Below are positions 12,593-24,100 of a stretch of 64,000 nucleotides of DNA, in pieces. The notes below the pieces were generated by a model that made no database searches, was not told the DNA's origin, and saw only the letters and a list, made by a program, of their open reading frames with translations. Every line of letters starts with the position of its first letter. Position 1 is the first letter of the stretch. A program made the position numbers and the translations under genes. This DNA comes from Neocallimastix lanati (nom. inval.) (taxonomy: Eukaryota; Neocallimastigomycota; Neocallimastigomycetes; Neocallimastigales; Neocallimastigaceae), in the NCBI GenBank assembly GCA_016946835.1, contig JACVTC010000132.1, forward strand, positions 1 to 64,000. The letters run 5' to 3'.

Positions 12593-13260
12593 TTAATATG
12601 TAATTCCATTAGAGTCTGACATACTGCAATATTTTTCAATAATCTCAGTTATAATATCATTATATACAACATTACATCCTTTACAACTATTCACTGCACT
12701 ACATTTATTAATCCCGAATGGAATATCATTAAAAATATTTTTGTCAATGTTTATTATACTACCTAATGCGTATCTAACATTCGCTGCATCAACACCTATT
12801 ATTAAATTTTTGTGTTAAGGATTGAAACCTGGATTGATAATCATTGATGGAATACAACGTTTCTTTAAATTTTTTAATTTATTATATATACTAATAATAT
12901 AATTTTCTGATAATTTTTTATAGTATGAATCTAATATTGCATTATTCCCTCTAAAGAATTTTTTTCCTCCTTTTCTTCATTTATATTTTCTGCTTCTCTT
13001 TTTTTTTAAATTTTAGATTTGGATATAATAAATCACAATCTAATTGTATTATTACCACAAAATGAAACACCATTCCAAGTTGGTCATAAGAATTTATCAT
13101 ATTCTTCAATGGTTTCTGCATATACCATATTTCCTTTATAATCAATCTATATTGCTTCATAAATTTTTATGACCTCTTCTAAATTATAAAGGCAAAATTC
13201 TTTAGTTTTATAAGTAATTCTAACAAATAGAATAAAAGTTAGCAATGCAATTGACTTCAT
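12593..13260 (-). pseudogene. Decayed secreted Cys-containing protein
   Basis: The ATG at 13260 (minus) opens a signal-peptide-like start, M-K-S-I-A-L-L-T-F-I-L-F-V. The frame continues through E-Y-D-K-F-L-W-P-T-W-N-G-V-S-F-C before stops. After a frameshift a long conserved-looking block follows, including R-C-I-P-S-M-I-I-N-P-G-F-N-P, I-G-V-D-A-A-N-V-R-Y-A-L-G and S-C-K-G-C-N-V-V-Y-N-D. It ends at TAA 12593-12595. There are several in-frame stops (TAA, TGA) and at least one frameshift. The product would have been exported and probably disulfide-bonded. I do not recognise the family. The neighbouring relics suggest a cluster of dead secreted-protein genes. Confidence 0.65.
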
Positions 13261-13606
13261 TGAATTATTTTATATTATTATATTTTATATCTGAAAATAT
13301 ATTTATAATTTAACAATTTATTATTTATAATTTGATATTTAATTTATGATTAAATTATCAAACTATACTTGTTACTATAAAAGTATAAAATAAAGTAAAA
13401 ATAGATATTACCAATAATTTTTTAACAGTATATTTATTTTATGTAATGTTAGTAAACCAGCAATATGAATTATTAAATATTAGCAAATTATAATATTTTC
13501 TTACTCTATTAAATATTTCTTAAAAAGTAAAACCTTTTAAAAATACCAAGTATTATTTACGAAATAAATTCATTATAATTTATATTAATATAATTCATTT
13601 CTTTAT

Positions 13607-15180
13607 TTAAATAGTGTAATATCTATAACTATTAAAAATAGGATTTAATGTATTTTTAAGTATTTGGAAAATGCAATCTTCAGCATACATATCATTTTTA
13701 TCATAAGGATCTTTTTCCCATATATAATATGTTATTTTATTATACATCAATTTTAAATAGGTATTAATTTCTAATAAAAATTCTATTAAATGTTTATTGT
13801 ATCTATTATGTAGTAATGAAATGATACAAGTTAACCGAATTATGAAATATTCCATTTCATTAGTAGTATCAAATAAAATATTGGATGATCCAATAAATAT
13901 TTTTAATTTAAAATTTTATAATTCATTGTTATTTAATAAATAATTATTAATAGTATCTAACTTAATTAAATAATCATTATAAACATCTTTATCTCTATCA
14001 CTATAAAAATCTAAAAGATGATATTTATTTAAAGTATTATAATTTTAAGTTCGTTTAATTGAATAAATTCTCTACTTAATTTATAAATCAGTTTATTATT
14101 TTCGACATTTCGCCATAATAACCGTATATATTCTTTGTTTTTATTTTCATTTTTATTTATTACTTTATAATTAAATTTATCATTATAATTAAAGTTGTAT
14201 CTATCAAAAATATTAAGACGCGGAGAATTATTATGTTTTAATTCAAGAAAAGATTTAATACCTATATCAGTTAATACGACAGTAATAAAATTTTCTGAAA
14301 ATTTATCTTTACAATTTACATATAAAGTATTTGGTTTAAAAAATTTATTTTTATATTTTTGTATAATATCAAAAGGAAAAAATAATGGAATGCTAATATG
14401 TTCACAATTATAATAATAATCATTGTAGTAATGATTATTATTATAATTGTGAACATACTATCAGAAAAATTTTCAGATAAATAGTTTAATAATTTTACAC
14501 TACGACAATAGTTTTTAATGAATATACGTCTAAGTGCAATAACAGCCTATTTGGATTTAGATAGTTTTTCTAAAATAATAATAATTATTATCTTCATTTA
14601 AAAATTCTGATATTTCAAATTTAACTGAAAGATCTAAAAATTTTGTACGAAATAAATTATATAATTCAACATTCATATTATTATATTTATATAAATATAA
14701 TAAAGTCGTTTTAAAATCTAAATATTTTAGTAGTAATCTTAAATTTTCATAATTATCTTCATTTAGAAATTTATCTATTAAAAAATTATTAATAATAAGT
14801 AACTCAAATATAATTTCAGAATTACTATTATTATATGCTAATATAATAAAATTATTTTTCATCAGTTTATGATTATCACAAAAATTAATAAATTTAATTA
14901 TATATACTTAATAATATCTATTCTAAAATACTGACTAGCTTATAAATTTATTTATATTACACATTCATAATATTTTATATTATTATAGGTAAATAAAGTT
15001 TCATATAAATAGATTCCTTTTCTAGCTATTTCTAATAAACATTCAAAATTACATGTTGAAACTAATTCTTTATAAAATAAATTTGTATTCTCTTCCAGTT
15101 TATTCTTTATAAAAATAATTCTTTAAAAAATTAATTTGTATTCTTCTCCAGTTTAATAATAATAAAAATGAAAGTTTATT
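13607..15180 (-). pseudogene. Decayed helical-repeat (ankyrin-like?) gene
   Basis: Several open stretches line up on the minus strand. About 15060-14980 reads F-Y-K-E-L-V-S-T-C-N-F-E-C-L-L-E-I-A-R-K-G. Then follow 14862-14557 (a 101-codon ORF with L-L-L-K-Y-L-D-F-K-T-T-L-L), about 14450-14060 (open without an ATG, ending at a TAA), and about 14070-13607 with one internal stop. Frame changes separate them. The leucine/asparagine-rich helical pattern resembles the ankyrin-type proteins at 35 and 48 kb, but no clear ankyrin consensus is visible, so the family is uncertain. A 27-bp-arm hairpin (14397-14457) lies in the middle of the gene. Confidence 0.55.
14397..14457. repeat. Perfect inverted repeat, 27-bp arms, 7-nt loop
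   Basis: Arms at 14397-14423 and 14431-14457 are exact reverse complements, with loop tgtagta. The arms include non-trivial sequence (tatgttcacaattat), so they are more than an A/T microsatellite. The repeat sits inside the decayed minus-strand gene. Confidence 0.97.
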
Positions 15181-15310
15181 ACAAGAAAAATAAAATCTAT
15201 CTATTAAATTAAATATTAATATATGTGTAGAAATACTATTAATAAAACGATTTATTATTATTATTATTATCATTAGGATTTCAAAATAAATTTAATTAAT
15301 ATAAGTACAT

Positions 15311-17330
15311 ATGAAATTATTAAAATATCTAATATTTAATGTGTTTATCTCTTTTTCTTATTGTTGATATCAAAATCATCAACTTGAAGAAATATCTTTA
15401 CTTTGTATATTATTATTAAATCATCAATTAAAAAACACAAAGAAATTAGTGATTTTTGCTTTGGCATTAGTAGATATAATCCTAATGTTATGGATAATCC
15501 TTATAGTAAAAATGCAAAAGTAAACAGTCCAATTTACGATATTAATGGTATTGATATTAATAATAGGATTTATGTAACAGAAAGAGATATATTTCCTACT
15601 CTTAGAAATGAAGAACTTGGGCGAACATATTTTATTCTAGAAATTACGTATCAAGAATTATACAACCTAGCTATAGAAACTGTAAATAAATATATTTTCA
15701 TTTAATTTTTGATGGTGATGATCAAGAAGCAGTTTGTAATTTTGACGTATTAACTAATCCCATTGAAGAAATTAGTAGAAGAGGACAAAAATTTCTTAGA
15801 AATTTTGATGTGGCTTAACAATTAACGAAATATGACACTCCAAAACCCGTAGGTTTATTTGAAGGTATCATAGAAAAAATATTTATGTTCGATGGAAAAA
15901 AAAAAAAAAAAAATGAAAATATATGTAAAACTTTATGTTATGTGAATGACATTGAAAGTTCAGCTATTGAAGATACGGAAGATACAACTCCAGGTAATTC
16001 TATAAAACAAATTAAATTTACAGTTAATCAATCAACCTCTATATTCGAGGGTATAGACTCAATAGCTCCAAATGCACATGATAAAAAAGTAAGAATTCCA
16101 ATTAAAGGTAATCAGGAAGAATTAGAAATGAATAAAGCATTAATTTTAAAATCTAAAGAAGATCAAAAATCTGAATGTAATAAAGATCACAAAATAAAAA
16201 TTATATTACCTCAATACTTCAAATATGATAAAGACCAAAAATAATATTTTAGTAAAAATAAAATTATTATAGTAAAATCTGAAGAAAATTATCATCTTAT
16301 AATTTCAGATGAAACTCACGAGAAATTTGATTACAAATATTATATTGAAAAGGATTCAACTATAAATGAATATCAAAAGAAATTTCCATATGAACCTAAA
16401 TCATTAACGTTCGATGAATAACATGTATATGTTAAAGAATCTTGTACAAATGAAACTTCTGATAGAGGTATTGGAATTTTACCTTTAAGTGGATTAAAAA
16501 TTCAAAGTAAAGATAAAGTAATGTATAAATCAAATGAATATATTAAAAAAGAATATAATTTATTGAATTTTTAATGAAATAAAGTATTTCAAGTGAATTT
16601 ACCGATAAATATAAATATATGTCTTTTGACAATATGTTACAATTTATTATTAATTCACAATATAATAGTGTTTCTTAAACAGGTTGAATGAAAAATCAGT
16701 TAGAAAAATAGTAATTGCAAAATATTGATCCCCGTTTATAATATATATAAAAATGTATCCAGTACTAATAATTCTCCAGTTGTTATTGGATTAACAGGAC
16801 AATATGGTTATCAATTTGCTGAATCATTTAAAACATATAGTAATGTCAAAATAAAATATATGAAATAAAAAATAAAGGAAATTTTAATAATGAACTTCGT
16901 AATGAAAGTGTTGCATCAATTTGTTCAATATCTTCAATAAGATTAAGAAAAAGAATGGAGACAAGTTGTAGATATAATTCTTTAAATATAAAATATAGTC
17001 ATGATCCTGATACATCTTTATTAGATTTTTTAAAAGTATTTAAAGTAAAAGAAATCAATGAAAATATTCTATCGAAATATAGTAATATAAATATGGCTGA
17101 TATTGACGATATTAATAGTTTACATAGAAATTCAGAAACAATTGAAGATGTATGGAAAGAATTAACAGAAGATTATATTAATAGGTTTGATGAATTTTCA
17201 GAAAATTAAAGTTTGCAATTTTTAATTAATTTTAATAATACTATAAATGGATATACACAAGGATTGGCGGCTAATGGATATTTAAATAAAAAAACTATAG
17301 ATTTAATGTTAATAAAAATTCAATAAAGAT
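15311..17330 (+). pseudogene. Decayed large secreted protein gene
   Basis: The ATG at 15311 gives a signal-peptide-like start (M-K-L-L-K-Y-L-I-F-N-V-F-I-S-F-S-Y-C), followed at once by a stop. Collinear coding blocks then follow in changing frames. About 15403-15705 carries I-S-R-Y-N-P-N-V-M-D-N and N-E-E-L-G-R-T-Y-F-I-L-E. About 15705-15890 has E-E-I-S-R-R-G-Q-K-F-L. About 15885-16240 has a Lys run from an A16 tract. About 16240-16600 has E-T-S-D-R-G-I-G-I-L-P-L-S-G-L. About 16780-16840 has G-L-T-G-Q-Y-G-Y-Q-F-A-E-S-F. About 16955-17209 is open and acidic. At least four frameshifts and many stops disable it. The total would be about 650 residues. I do not recognise the family. Confidence 0.6.
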
Positions 17331-17647
17331 ATTAGAATCCTAATTTTATAAAATTAAAAATATTTACGAAAATAAATTCTGATATATTGTTGATGATAGT
17401 AGTTATGAATTGATTAATATATATATAAATAATAATATTTAAACATCATAATATAATTAAAAATTATATTACGATATAAAAAATAAAACTGGTTATTAAT
17501 AAAATATAATTATTATTTTTTAAAAACTTTATATTTTTAAAAACGTTTTTATAAATCATAATAGATATATTAAATTAAATTAAAAATAAAATAACCAAAT
17601 TTCTATTATTATTATTATTATATATATAAATATATTATATATAAAAA

Positions 17648-18389
17648 ATGAATTTTTTTAACGTTATATTTTTTAACATTATCATTGCTTTCTCTTATGA
17701 TAATATTTTTAAAGTATAAAAAAGAAATGTCAATTTAGATGGAAATGCTTTAATAAATTCTAAAAGTAAATAATGTATTAAAGAACAAGAAAACTCGGAA
17801 TATAAAAATTGTATTAGTGAACTTATTATAAGTAATTACAAAAATGTATGCTCTAAAATAAACAGTGATAAATGTCAAAAATTTTACAATAATCCATTAG
17901 AATTCTATCCTTCTGTAAAGAAAATTCTAAATTTGTTGAGATGTTTCAACCATCTTTAATAAAATCTTTGAAATTATCTTATCGAATGTCATGTCAAACG
18001 GATGAAAATGGAAATTTATATCCTTTTGCTTTGTCTGCAATTAGACGAGATAGTAATTCTCATATTTTAAATGATACATGTAAGTTTAAACTTTGTACTT
18101 AATTAGCTATTACCTTATATAAAAATTATGACTTGGACCAAATGGCTGCCAATGAAAGTTTATCAACTACTACTGGAAATTGTTATCACGATGAATTAAT
18201 CATAGATAAAAAATTACTTTCTTAGTCAGAATCAGAAAAATGTCAATTACATCATTTTTCAAGTACTGTTATTAAAAGTAATAATACTTTATTAATTTCT
18301 TTAGATTTACCTTTTAGTAGTACTTTCTCTTTAAATAATATATATTATTTTAATAAATCAGAATTAATAAATTTAAAAATAATATAATT
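17648..18389 (+). pseudogene. Decayed secreted cysteine-rich protein
   Basis: The ATG at 17648 opens a signal-peptide-like start (M-N-F-F-N-V-I-F-F-N-I-I-I-A-F-S). A Cys-patterned segment follows with N-C-I-S-E-L-I-I-S-N-Y-K-N-V-C-S-K-I and K-C-Q-K-F-Y-N-N-P-L-E-F-Y-P. After a frameshift near 17920 a second block reads S-C-Q-T-D-E-N-G-N-L-Y-P-F-A and C-K-F-K-L-C-T, then T-T-T-G-N-C-Y-H-D-E. Internal stops are mainly TAA/TAG, several at positions where Gln would fit. The pattern matches small disulfide-rich extracellular proteins. I do not recognise a named family. Confidence 0.65.
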
Positions 18390-19265
18390 AGTTTAACAAA
18401 TAAAGTAATATCAATTATATTTTAAAAAAAAAAAAAAAATTGATATAATTAAATAATTTTTAAATGCTCTAATATTTTAATGAAATAATTTTTGTATAAT
18501 ATTGGTTTTTATTTAATTCATTTGAACCATGAATTAAATAATTCATTTTTGGAAATTTTTATTATTTAAATTTTAATTATAAATTAAATTTATATTTTAT
18601 AATTTTAATAAAGTAATTTCAGATTTAAATTGTTTATTTTCACAATATGATATTATTTTATAACTTAAAATTTAATTATTTAATATATATATAATTAATA
18701 TAAAAGAATAAATAAATATATATAAATGAATGATAAGCTATTACATTACTGTCCTAAAAAGAAAAAAAAAAAAAATAATTAAATAATATTAAAAATTCTA
18801 AAATGAGTTTAACAAAAAATTAACTTTTCAAATATTTTATTATTATTATTTACTTCTCTAAAAAAAGTTTAATTATTAGAGAAGAAGAATAGGTTGAATC
18901 AAGTTTAATTTTAAAATATCTGAACCCTAATCAATTGATAAATAATATCCTCATATAAATATATAGAAATTAAAACGTCGAGAAATATTATTATTATTAA
19001 TAAAAATAAAATTGATTAAATATTAAATTAATGTAATTTTTATTTTTTTTTATTGAGAAAAAAAATTTTCATTAAAATTATTTTATTTTAAAATCTATAA
19101 CCTATACTAAATAACAATTAACTAAGTTTTTAAATTATTTAAAATAATACTAAAATATATTTATTTATTTTATAAAAATTAAAATTTTTTAATTTAAAAA
19201 TTATATACTATATAACTTTTCCTATACAAATAATATCTAAATTTAACTATAAAAAAATAATTTAG
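18390..19265. other. AT-rich intergenic DNA
   Basis: Very AT-rich, with short A runs (for example 18424-18438). No reading frame or RNA gene could be supported. Confidence 0.6.
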
Positions 19266-19560
19266 ACACACATAATGAGTATCCATTTCCTATTATGGCA
19301 ATAATACATATAACTATTAAGTATGATATACTGGCATACTAGTACATCATCGTCCCTCTACGCGTCGTTACATATCTACCTGGTGCGGTATTCCCTAGCA
19401 TTTCCATATATATCTCCATTAACTACAAGTATCGAGATATGAACTACTCACCACTCCAATGGGTATAATCATTGGCGTGAGGACATAATATTGTGGATCG
19501 TGTATTTCACTATCGAGCATTTCGCAATGTGGCTTATTATATTTTTAAAATAAAGCCATA
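19266..19560. other. GC-richer unassigned island
   Basis: About 280 bases have clearly more G and C than their surroundings (for example ctacgcgtcgttacat near 19358). Short possible stems such as ccaatg/cattgg (near 19456-19475) occur. There is no long open frame and no tRNA or 5S rRNA signature. The right end forms an imperfect inverted repeat with 19791-19822. It could be a small transposon remnant or an unrecognised structured RNA. Confidence 0.5.
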
Positions 19561-19822
19561 CATTTCTAAGATATTTTTTACAACCATAAATAAATATATA
19601 AATAACTATTATTTTAAAAGAAATAAAAATATATTCTATTAAAAAAGAATTATTAAAAAATAATTTTTTATAAAATATTATTTTTAAAATTGAATATTAA
19701 TAAATTATATATACAAAAAAAGAGTATTTATTATTTATTTAATTATTATTAATTTAATTATCAAAAATACAAGCCTCATACAAATATACGCCACATTACG
19801 AAATACATGATTACGAAATTCT
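19501..19822. repeat. Imperfect inverted repeat, 32-nt arms
   Basis: The arms at 19501-19532 and 19791-19822 match at 22 of 32 positions when one is reverse-complemented, including the run aatgtgg. Many mismatches are C/T or G/A. The spacer is 258 bp, the size of a degenerate MITE-like element, but no target-site duplication was confirmed. Confidence 0.5.
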
Positions 19823-19860
19823 CTAGATTAATAACATTATTAAGGTTACCTAATCTAGAG
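19821..19860. repeat. Stem-loop, 10-bp perfect stem, 20-nt loop
   Basis: ctctagatta at 19821-19830 pairs exactly with taatctagag at 19851-19860. It overlaps the right arm of the larger inverted repeat by two bases. No function is evident. Confidence 0.85.
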
Positions 19861-19929
19861 TAGTATCTCAGGGATTGGGTTCAATGTGCTACCAACAATA
19901 TTTAATTATATTATCGCTTTTTTCTTTTA

Positions 19930-20320
19930 GCTTAGGAAGAGAATACATTCCCAGTGCTTTATTAAAAAGATTAAAATGTTTTTATGTATATACATTTAAT
20001 AAAAAAAATACATTATATATTAAAAAAAAAAAAAAAATTAAATTAAATATATTTAAAAGATTAAGCAAAATAAAAATAATAAAAATTTAAAAAGCAAATT
20101 TTAATTAATCATATAAAAATTTTATGTAATAAAGTTCAAATATTTAAAAATTTCGATATGATGTATACTATTTGAACTAAAAATTATCACCAGTTAAATC
20201 TAAAATAATAAACCAAAGAATTAACATATTTAAAATATATAGTATTGTATCCATTAAACTATTCATGAATCATAGCTAAGGATTCAATGTTCGGAACTGT
20301 GCTGTTAGTAAATATGTACC
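19930..20320 (+). repeat. Dispersed repeat, copy 2 (AT-decayed)
   Basis: This is the second copy of the repeat at 10.17-10.49 kb, with the same block order: ggaagagaataca near 19936, tttcgatatgatgtatac near 20151, and taacatatttaaaatata through gtatccattaaac near 20222-20265. Where the copies differ, this one often has A/T in place of G/C. A 71-codon open frame (19875-20090) crosses its start, but it includes repeat sequence and a Lys run and is not convincing as a gene. Confidence 0.6.
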
Positions 20321-21095
20321 GAATTATATTATTGCATAATAATACTTTTGTTCATATAAAAAATCAAATATATTTTATTCTATATTTGATTATTTTTAGA
20401 TAGATAAATTAATAAAAAAAAAAAAAAATAAAAAAATTTTAAAATATAAAAATAAAAATAATAGTTAAAAATTAAAAGAAATATATATATATATTTACTG
20501 ATGATTATAATTATAAAATATACATTTTGTATTATTTTACTTTTATTTATTTTTTTATTATTTTTAAAGAGTTAATAAATCTATATTTTTTAAATTTTTT
20601 TAAAAAAATATTAATAAAATGATATTAAAGAATTTTAATATTAAATATAAACTTTAAATAGGTTGTTTTTATATTATTCAAAAAATATCCATTTCATTAT
20701 ATTTTTATTCTATTTTTATTTTTTATTATTTTTATTTATTTTATCATTTAATTATTTTTCTTTGTTATTTAGAAAATAATAAAATATTAATTATTAGCAT
20801 TATATTTAATTTTATATATTATTACATTTTATTTAAAGTATTATTTTATATATTTTGATGAAATATAAAAAAGTAATATAATTTAAAATCAAATAAAGTA
20901 ATAAATAAATATAAAATTAATAATAATAATATTATTAATATAAAGTATTATCATTAAACAACTACTATTATATTAATATATAATATATTACTTATTAGTA
21001 TAATTTATAAAATATAAAAATATTTTATATATTTTTGTACGTAAAATTTTATGAATATTAAATTTTCATATTTATTTTTTTTTGCAAAGTAATAT
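20321..21095. other. AT-rich intergenic DNA
   Basis: Nothing beyond A/T homopolymers and short AT repeats. It includes the region downstream of the minus-strand poly-Thr gene. Confidence 0.6.
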
Positions 21096-22046
21096 TCACT
21101 CTTCATCTTGCCATCCATCCTCATAATATTCAAGAATATTATTACTTAATTCGTTTTTAACAGCCTTCATAACTAAATCATTAGCGAATATATAAAGAGA
21201 ATACCAATCCTTATCACCACGGTCTAGACCATTAACTCCGACAATAGAGCTATATGTGATTTTTTCATCTTCTGGTAAAAAGATATAGTTAGTTGGAACA
21301 TCAGTTTCTTTAAATTCTTCAAGTTGATTATCACTTAATAAGTTAAGAGTTTTATCTATAACAGCTTTTACTTCATTAGATAAATCAATAGTAGCTAATT
21401 TATCCAAAAAGCATTCATCGTTACAAGCAAATCCGACACGATCTTTAAAATTTTCAAAATAGCTAGGATACTTTTCCTTAAGATACTTTAGGGTTTCCTT
21501 ATTTTTTTCAGTAGGATCAACTTTTACAAAAACAAAATAAGGAATTAAATGTTCATTTCTTTCATCATCAATTGGTGACATTGAAGTTGGTAAAGAGACT
21601 TCAGTTGAAGAAGTAGTAGTACCAGCAGGAGTAGTAGTAGTAGTAGTGGTAGTAGTAGTAGTAGTAGTGGTGGTAGTAGTAGTAGTAGTAGTGGTAGTAG
21701 TAGTAGTAGTAGTGGTGGTGGTGGTAGTAGTAGTAGCAGGGGTAGTAATTGGAGTTAAAACTGTGGTCAAATCAATAGTACCTGTAACTTCATCCTTTTC
21801 AGTAACAATTACTGTATTAATTTCAATATCTGAATCAATATCAGAATCAGAATTGGAATCAATATTTAAAGGATTGACGCCTTCTATTTCAGAATTTTCA
21901 TTATTTTCATTATTAATAATAGAATCTAAATTACCTTTAGAATTTTTGTTATCATGGGATACTACAATACATTTTCTAGAATTGACACAAGATAATAAAT
22001 ATACAAATATTATGAATATTGCTAAAACATTATACTTTTTTAACAT
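21096..22046 (-). CDS. Secreted protein with poly-Thr linker, unknown function
   Basis: Intact 316-residue protein. Residues 1-23 are a typical signal peptide (M-L-K-K-Y, hydrophobic core, L-L-S-C-V-N-S). Residues 30-90 are acidic and Asn/Asp/Ser-rich. About 101-145 is a Thr tract with roughly 35 consecutive Thr flanked by P-A, expected to be heavily O-glycosylated and extended. The C-terminal ~150 residues form a mixed-charge globular-looking region with a close Cys pair (F-A-C-N-D-E-C, about 208-212), several Trp/Tyr, and an acidic end (D-G-W-Q-D-E-E). Signal peptide, linker and domain resemble fungal extracellular proteins. I see no carbohydrate-active, dockerin or CBM signature. A tethering or binding role is inference. 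Its G/C content is clearly above the flanks. Confidence 0.88.
   Translation of the reverse strand: MLKKYNVLAIFIIFVYLLSCVNSRKCIVVSHDNKNSKGNLDSIINNENNENSEIEGVNPLNIDSNSDSDIDSDIEINTVIVTEKDEVTGTIDLTTVLTPITTPATTTTTTTTTTTTTTTTTTTTTTTTTTTTTTTTTTTPAGTTTSSTEVSLPTSMSPIDDERNEHLIPYFVFVKVDPTEKNKETLKYLKEKYPSYFENFKDRVGFACNDECFLDKLATIDLSNEVKAVIDKTLNLLSDNQLEEFKETDVPTNYIFLPEDEKITYSSIVGVNGLDRGDKDWYSLYIFANDLVMKAVKNELSNNILEYYEDGWQDEE
21606..21742 (-). repeat. Thr-codon minisatellite (ACT/ACC)n
   Basis: Runs of gta and gtg on the plus strand encode uninterrupted Thr on the minus strand. The two synonymous codons are mixed in blocks, so the DNA is not a simple trinucleotide repeat although the protein is a homopolymer. 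The plus-strand poly-Val frame through it is a shadow. Confidence 0.95.
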
Positions 22047-23685
22047 TTTTAAAACAAATTTTCAATTTTTTATTAGATGGAGTAATTAGTATATCAATAA
22101 AATATTAAAATTAAGGAATTTTTTTTATTCTTATGTATTACCCTTTTTTTTTTATTTTTATTTTTTAATTTTTTTTATTTAGTATTTTATTTATTATTTT
22201 ATTTTTTATTTTATTTTACTTTTTACTTTATTTTATTTTATTTACCAAATTTGCTTGGAATTTATTTTAAACTTACTAAAGAAAAAAAAAAAAAAAAATG
22301 AAAACAAAATTATTATTAATTATCAATTTTTAGTATATATATATAAATAAATTAGATTATTTTAATTTATATAATATATTTATTCATTTATTACTATGGC
22401 ACTATATTATAATATACATATATAATATATATATAAATTAAGTTTTTTTTTAAAAAAATATATTAAAAATTAATTAAATAAGAAAACAACAAAATAATAA
22501 AAAAAAAAAATTAATCTACATTAATATAAACCTTATTTTATATTTTAGTTTAATTAATATTAAATGTAATATTTTCTGTATGTTGACCCCTGTAAAATAC
22601 TTTTTTATATTAAATCAATTACAAACTTACAAATATTTTTTGAAATTATTTTTTTTGAATATATTTACTAAAAAAAACATGGGCAAAAATTCGATTTATT
22701 TTGTAAAAGTTATATAATTTCTAATTCAAAAACAATTTTTAGCTACTTAGTAAATTAATAAAAATCAAGTATTTTAAGTAGAGTAAAATTATAAAATCAT
22801 TCAAAATATGTAGAATTAAATTTAAAATTTTATTAATTATTATTATTATTTTTTTTCTAATAAATAATTGTAAAATTTTTATTTTTATTTTTATTTTTAA
22901 TTTTTTGTTTATTTTAATCCACTTTATCTATAAATTTTTCCTAATTATTTTGTTCTTTATAATTTTTCATTTAGTTAATAAAATTGATAGCAATATAATA
23001 ATATATATTAAAATATATATTATATAAGTAATAAAAAATTCAAATTTTAATCTTAATAATTCTTTTAATTATTAAAAATTTAGAATATTTAATATTGATT
23101 ATTTAAATATTTAAATATTAAATTAATAATTATTTTTATATTTTAATCTCTGGATTTCATATACGTCAAAATTTAATTTTAAATATTTTTTTATTATTTA
23201 TTATATTTTTTTTAAAAAAAAAAAAATATAATATCAATCATATCAAATAAAATTTGAATTATAAAATTATTGAAATAAATTAAAACATACGATAATTAAA
23301 TTTTAGATTCTTTTTAAAAAAGACTTTTTGTTTGTGTCCATATCCATATATGTATATAGAAAATAAATAATTGATCTAATAATTAATTTATTATTAAATA
23401 AATTAATTATTTTTTATTTTGTTACACAATTAATTTTGTAATTACTTTTATAATTTGTTTAAAAAGAAAATAAATTAATTTATAATGAAAATTTAAATTA
23501 TGTATATAATTAATGAAATCCACTTTATAAATAAAAAATGTAATGTAATCCACTCTTTAAATTTTTATATTAAAATTATTTTCTCAATTTATATATTTTC
23601 TTTATTTATATAAATATTAATTAATAAATATAATAAAAGCGTTTTATAGAATAGAGTAGGAAATGAATTGTTTAAAGAATTAATT
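22047..23685. other. AT-rich intergenic DNA
   Basis: Includes the upstream region of the poly-Thr gene and a short T-rich, TTTTA-like stretch at about 22140-22245. No other feature is supported. Confidence 0.6.
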
Positions 23686-23689
23686 AATA

Positions 23690-24100
23690 GTATTAATTTT
23701 AAACCATTGATACAGAAATAAACGCATTCAGTTCAAATAATAATTTTGTTATAGATAATTCCAATTTTGAAAACGATAAAAAATGTAAAGTCTATGAAAA
23801 TCATATAATTCCTGAAAATTTTAAAATAGGAAAGTAAAATTTTCAGCAAGTTTCAAAACATTCTTAACAAATATAGTAGACTTTTTAATAAATAATGTTT
23901 ATGATAATAATAATAATAAATTAGATATACATACTGTAGAGCAATACACTAAATCATATAAAAATCTTACAAGTTATATTTTTAGAATAAACTTGATTAA
24001 AAACAATAATGAAAATTTACTTGAAAGTGATTTTAATTATAATTCATTAATAAGAAACAATAACATTAATGAAACTTATAAATTAACTAAAATATAATAT
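23690..24100 (+). pseudogene. Short decayed coding segment
   Basis: Plus-strand blocks read I-N-A-F-S-S-N-N-N-F-V-I-D-N-S, then K-K-C-K-V-Y-E-N-H-I-I-P-E-N-F. After a frameshift an 80-codon open stretch reads T-V-E-Q-Y-T-K-S-Y-K-N-L-T-S-Y-I-F-R, ending at 24097. It looks like a gene fragment, not noise, but no family is recognisable. Its 3' end meets a minus-strand relic. Confidence 0.35.

Noticed and set aside
10690-18389. Reassigned genetic code (TAA/TAG as Gln), suggested by many stops at Gln-like sites
   Set aside because: Intact genes in the window use CAA and end at normal stops, the relics also contain TGA stops and frameshifts, and the retroelements show the same decay.
19875-20090. 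71-codon plus frame with a hydrophobic start
   Set aside because: It overlaps the dispersed repeat and ends in Lys/Ile runs from A-rich DNA; no related open frame in copy 1.
21646-22089. Plus-strand 147-codon frame starting with poly-Val
   Set aside because: Antisense shadow of the poly-Thr gene; the minus strand has the signal peptide and domain structure.
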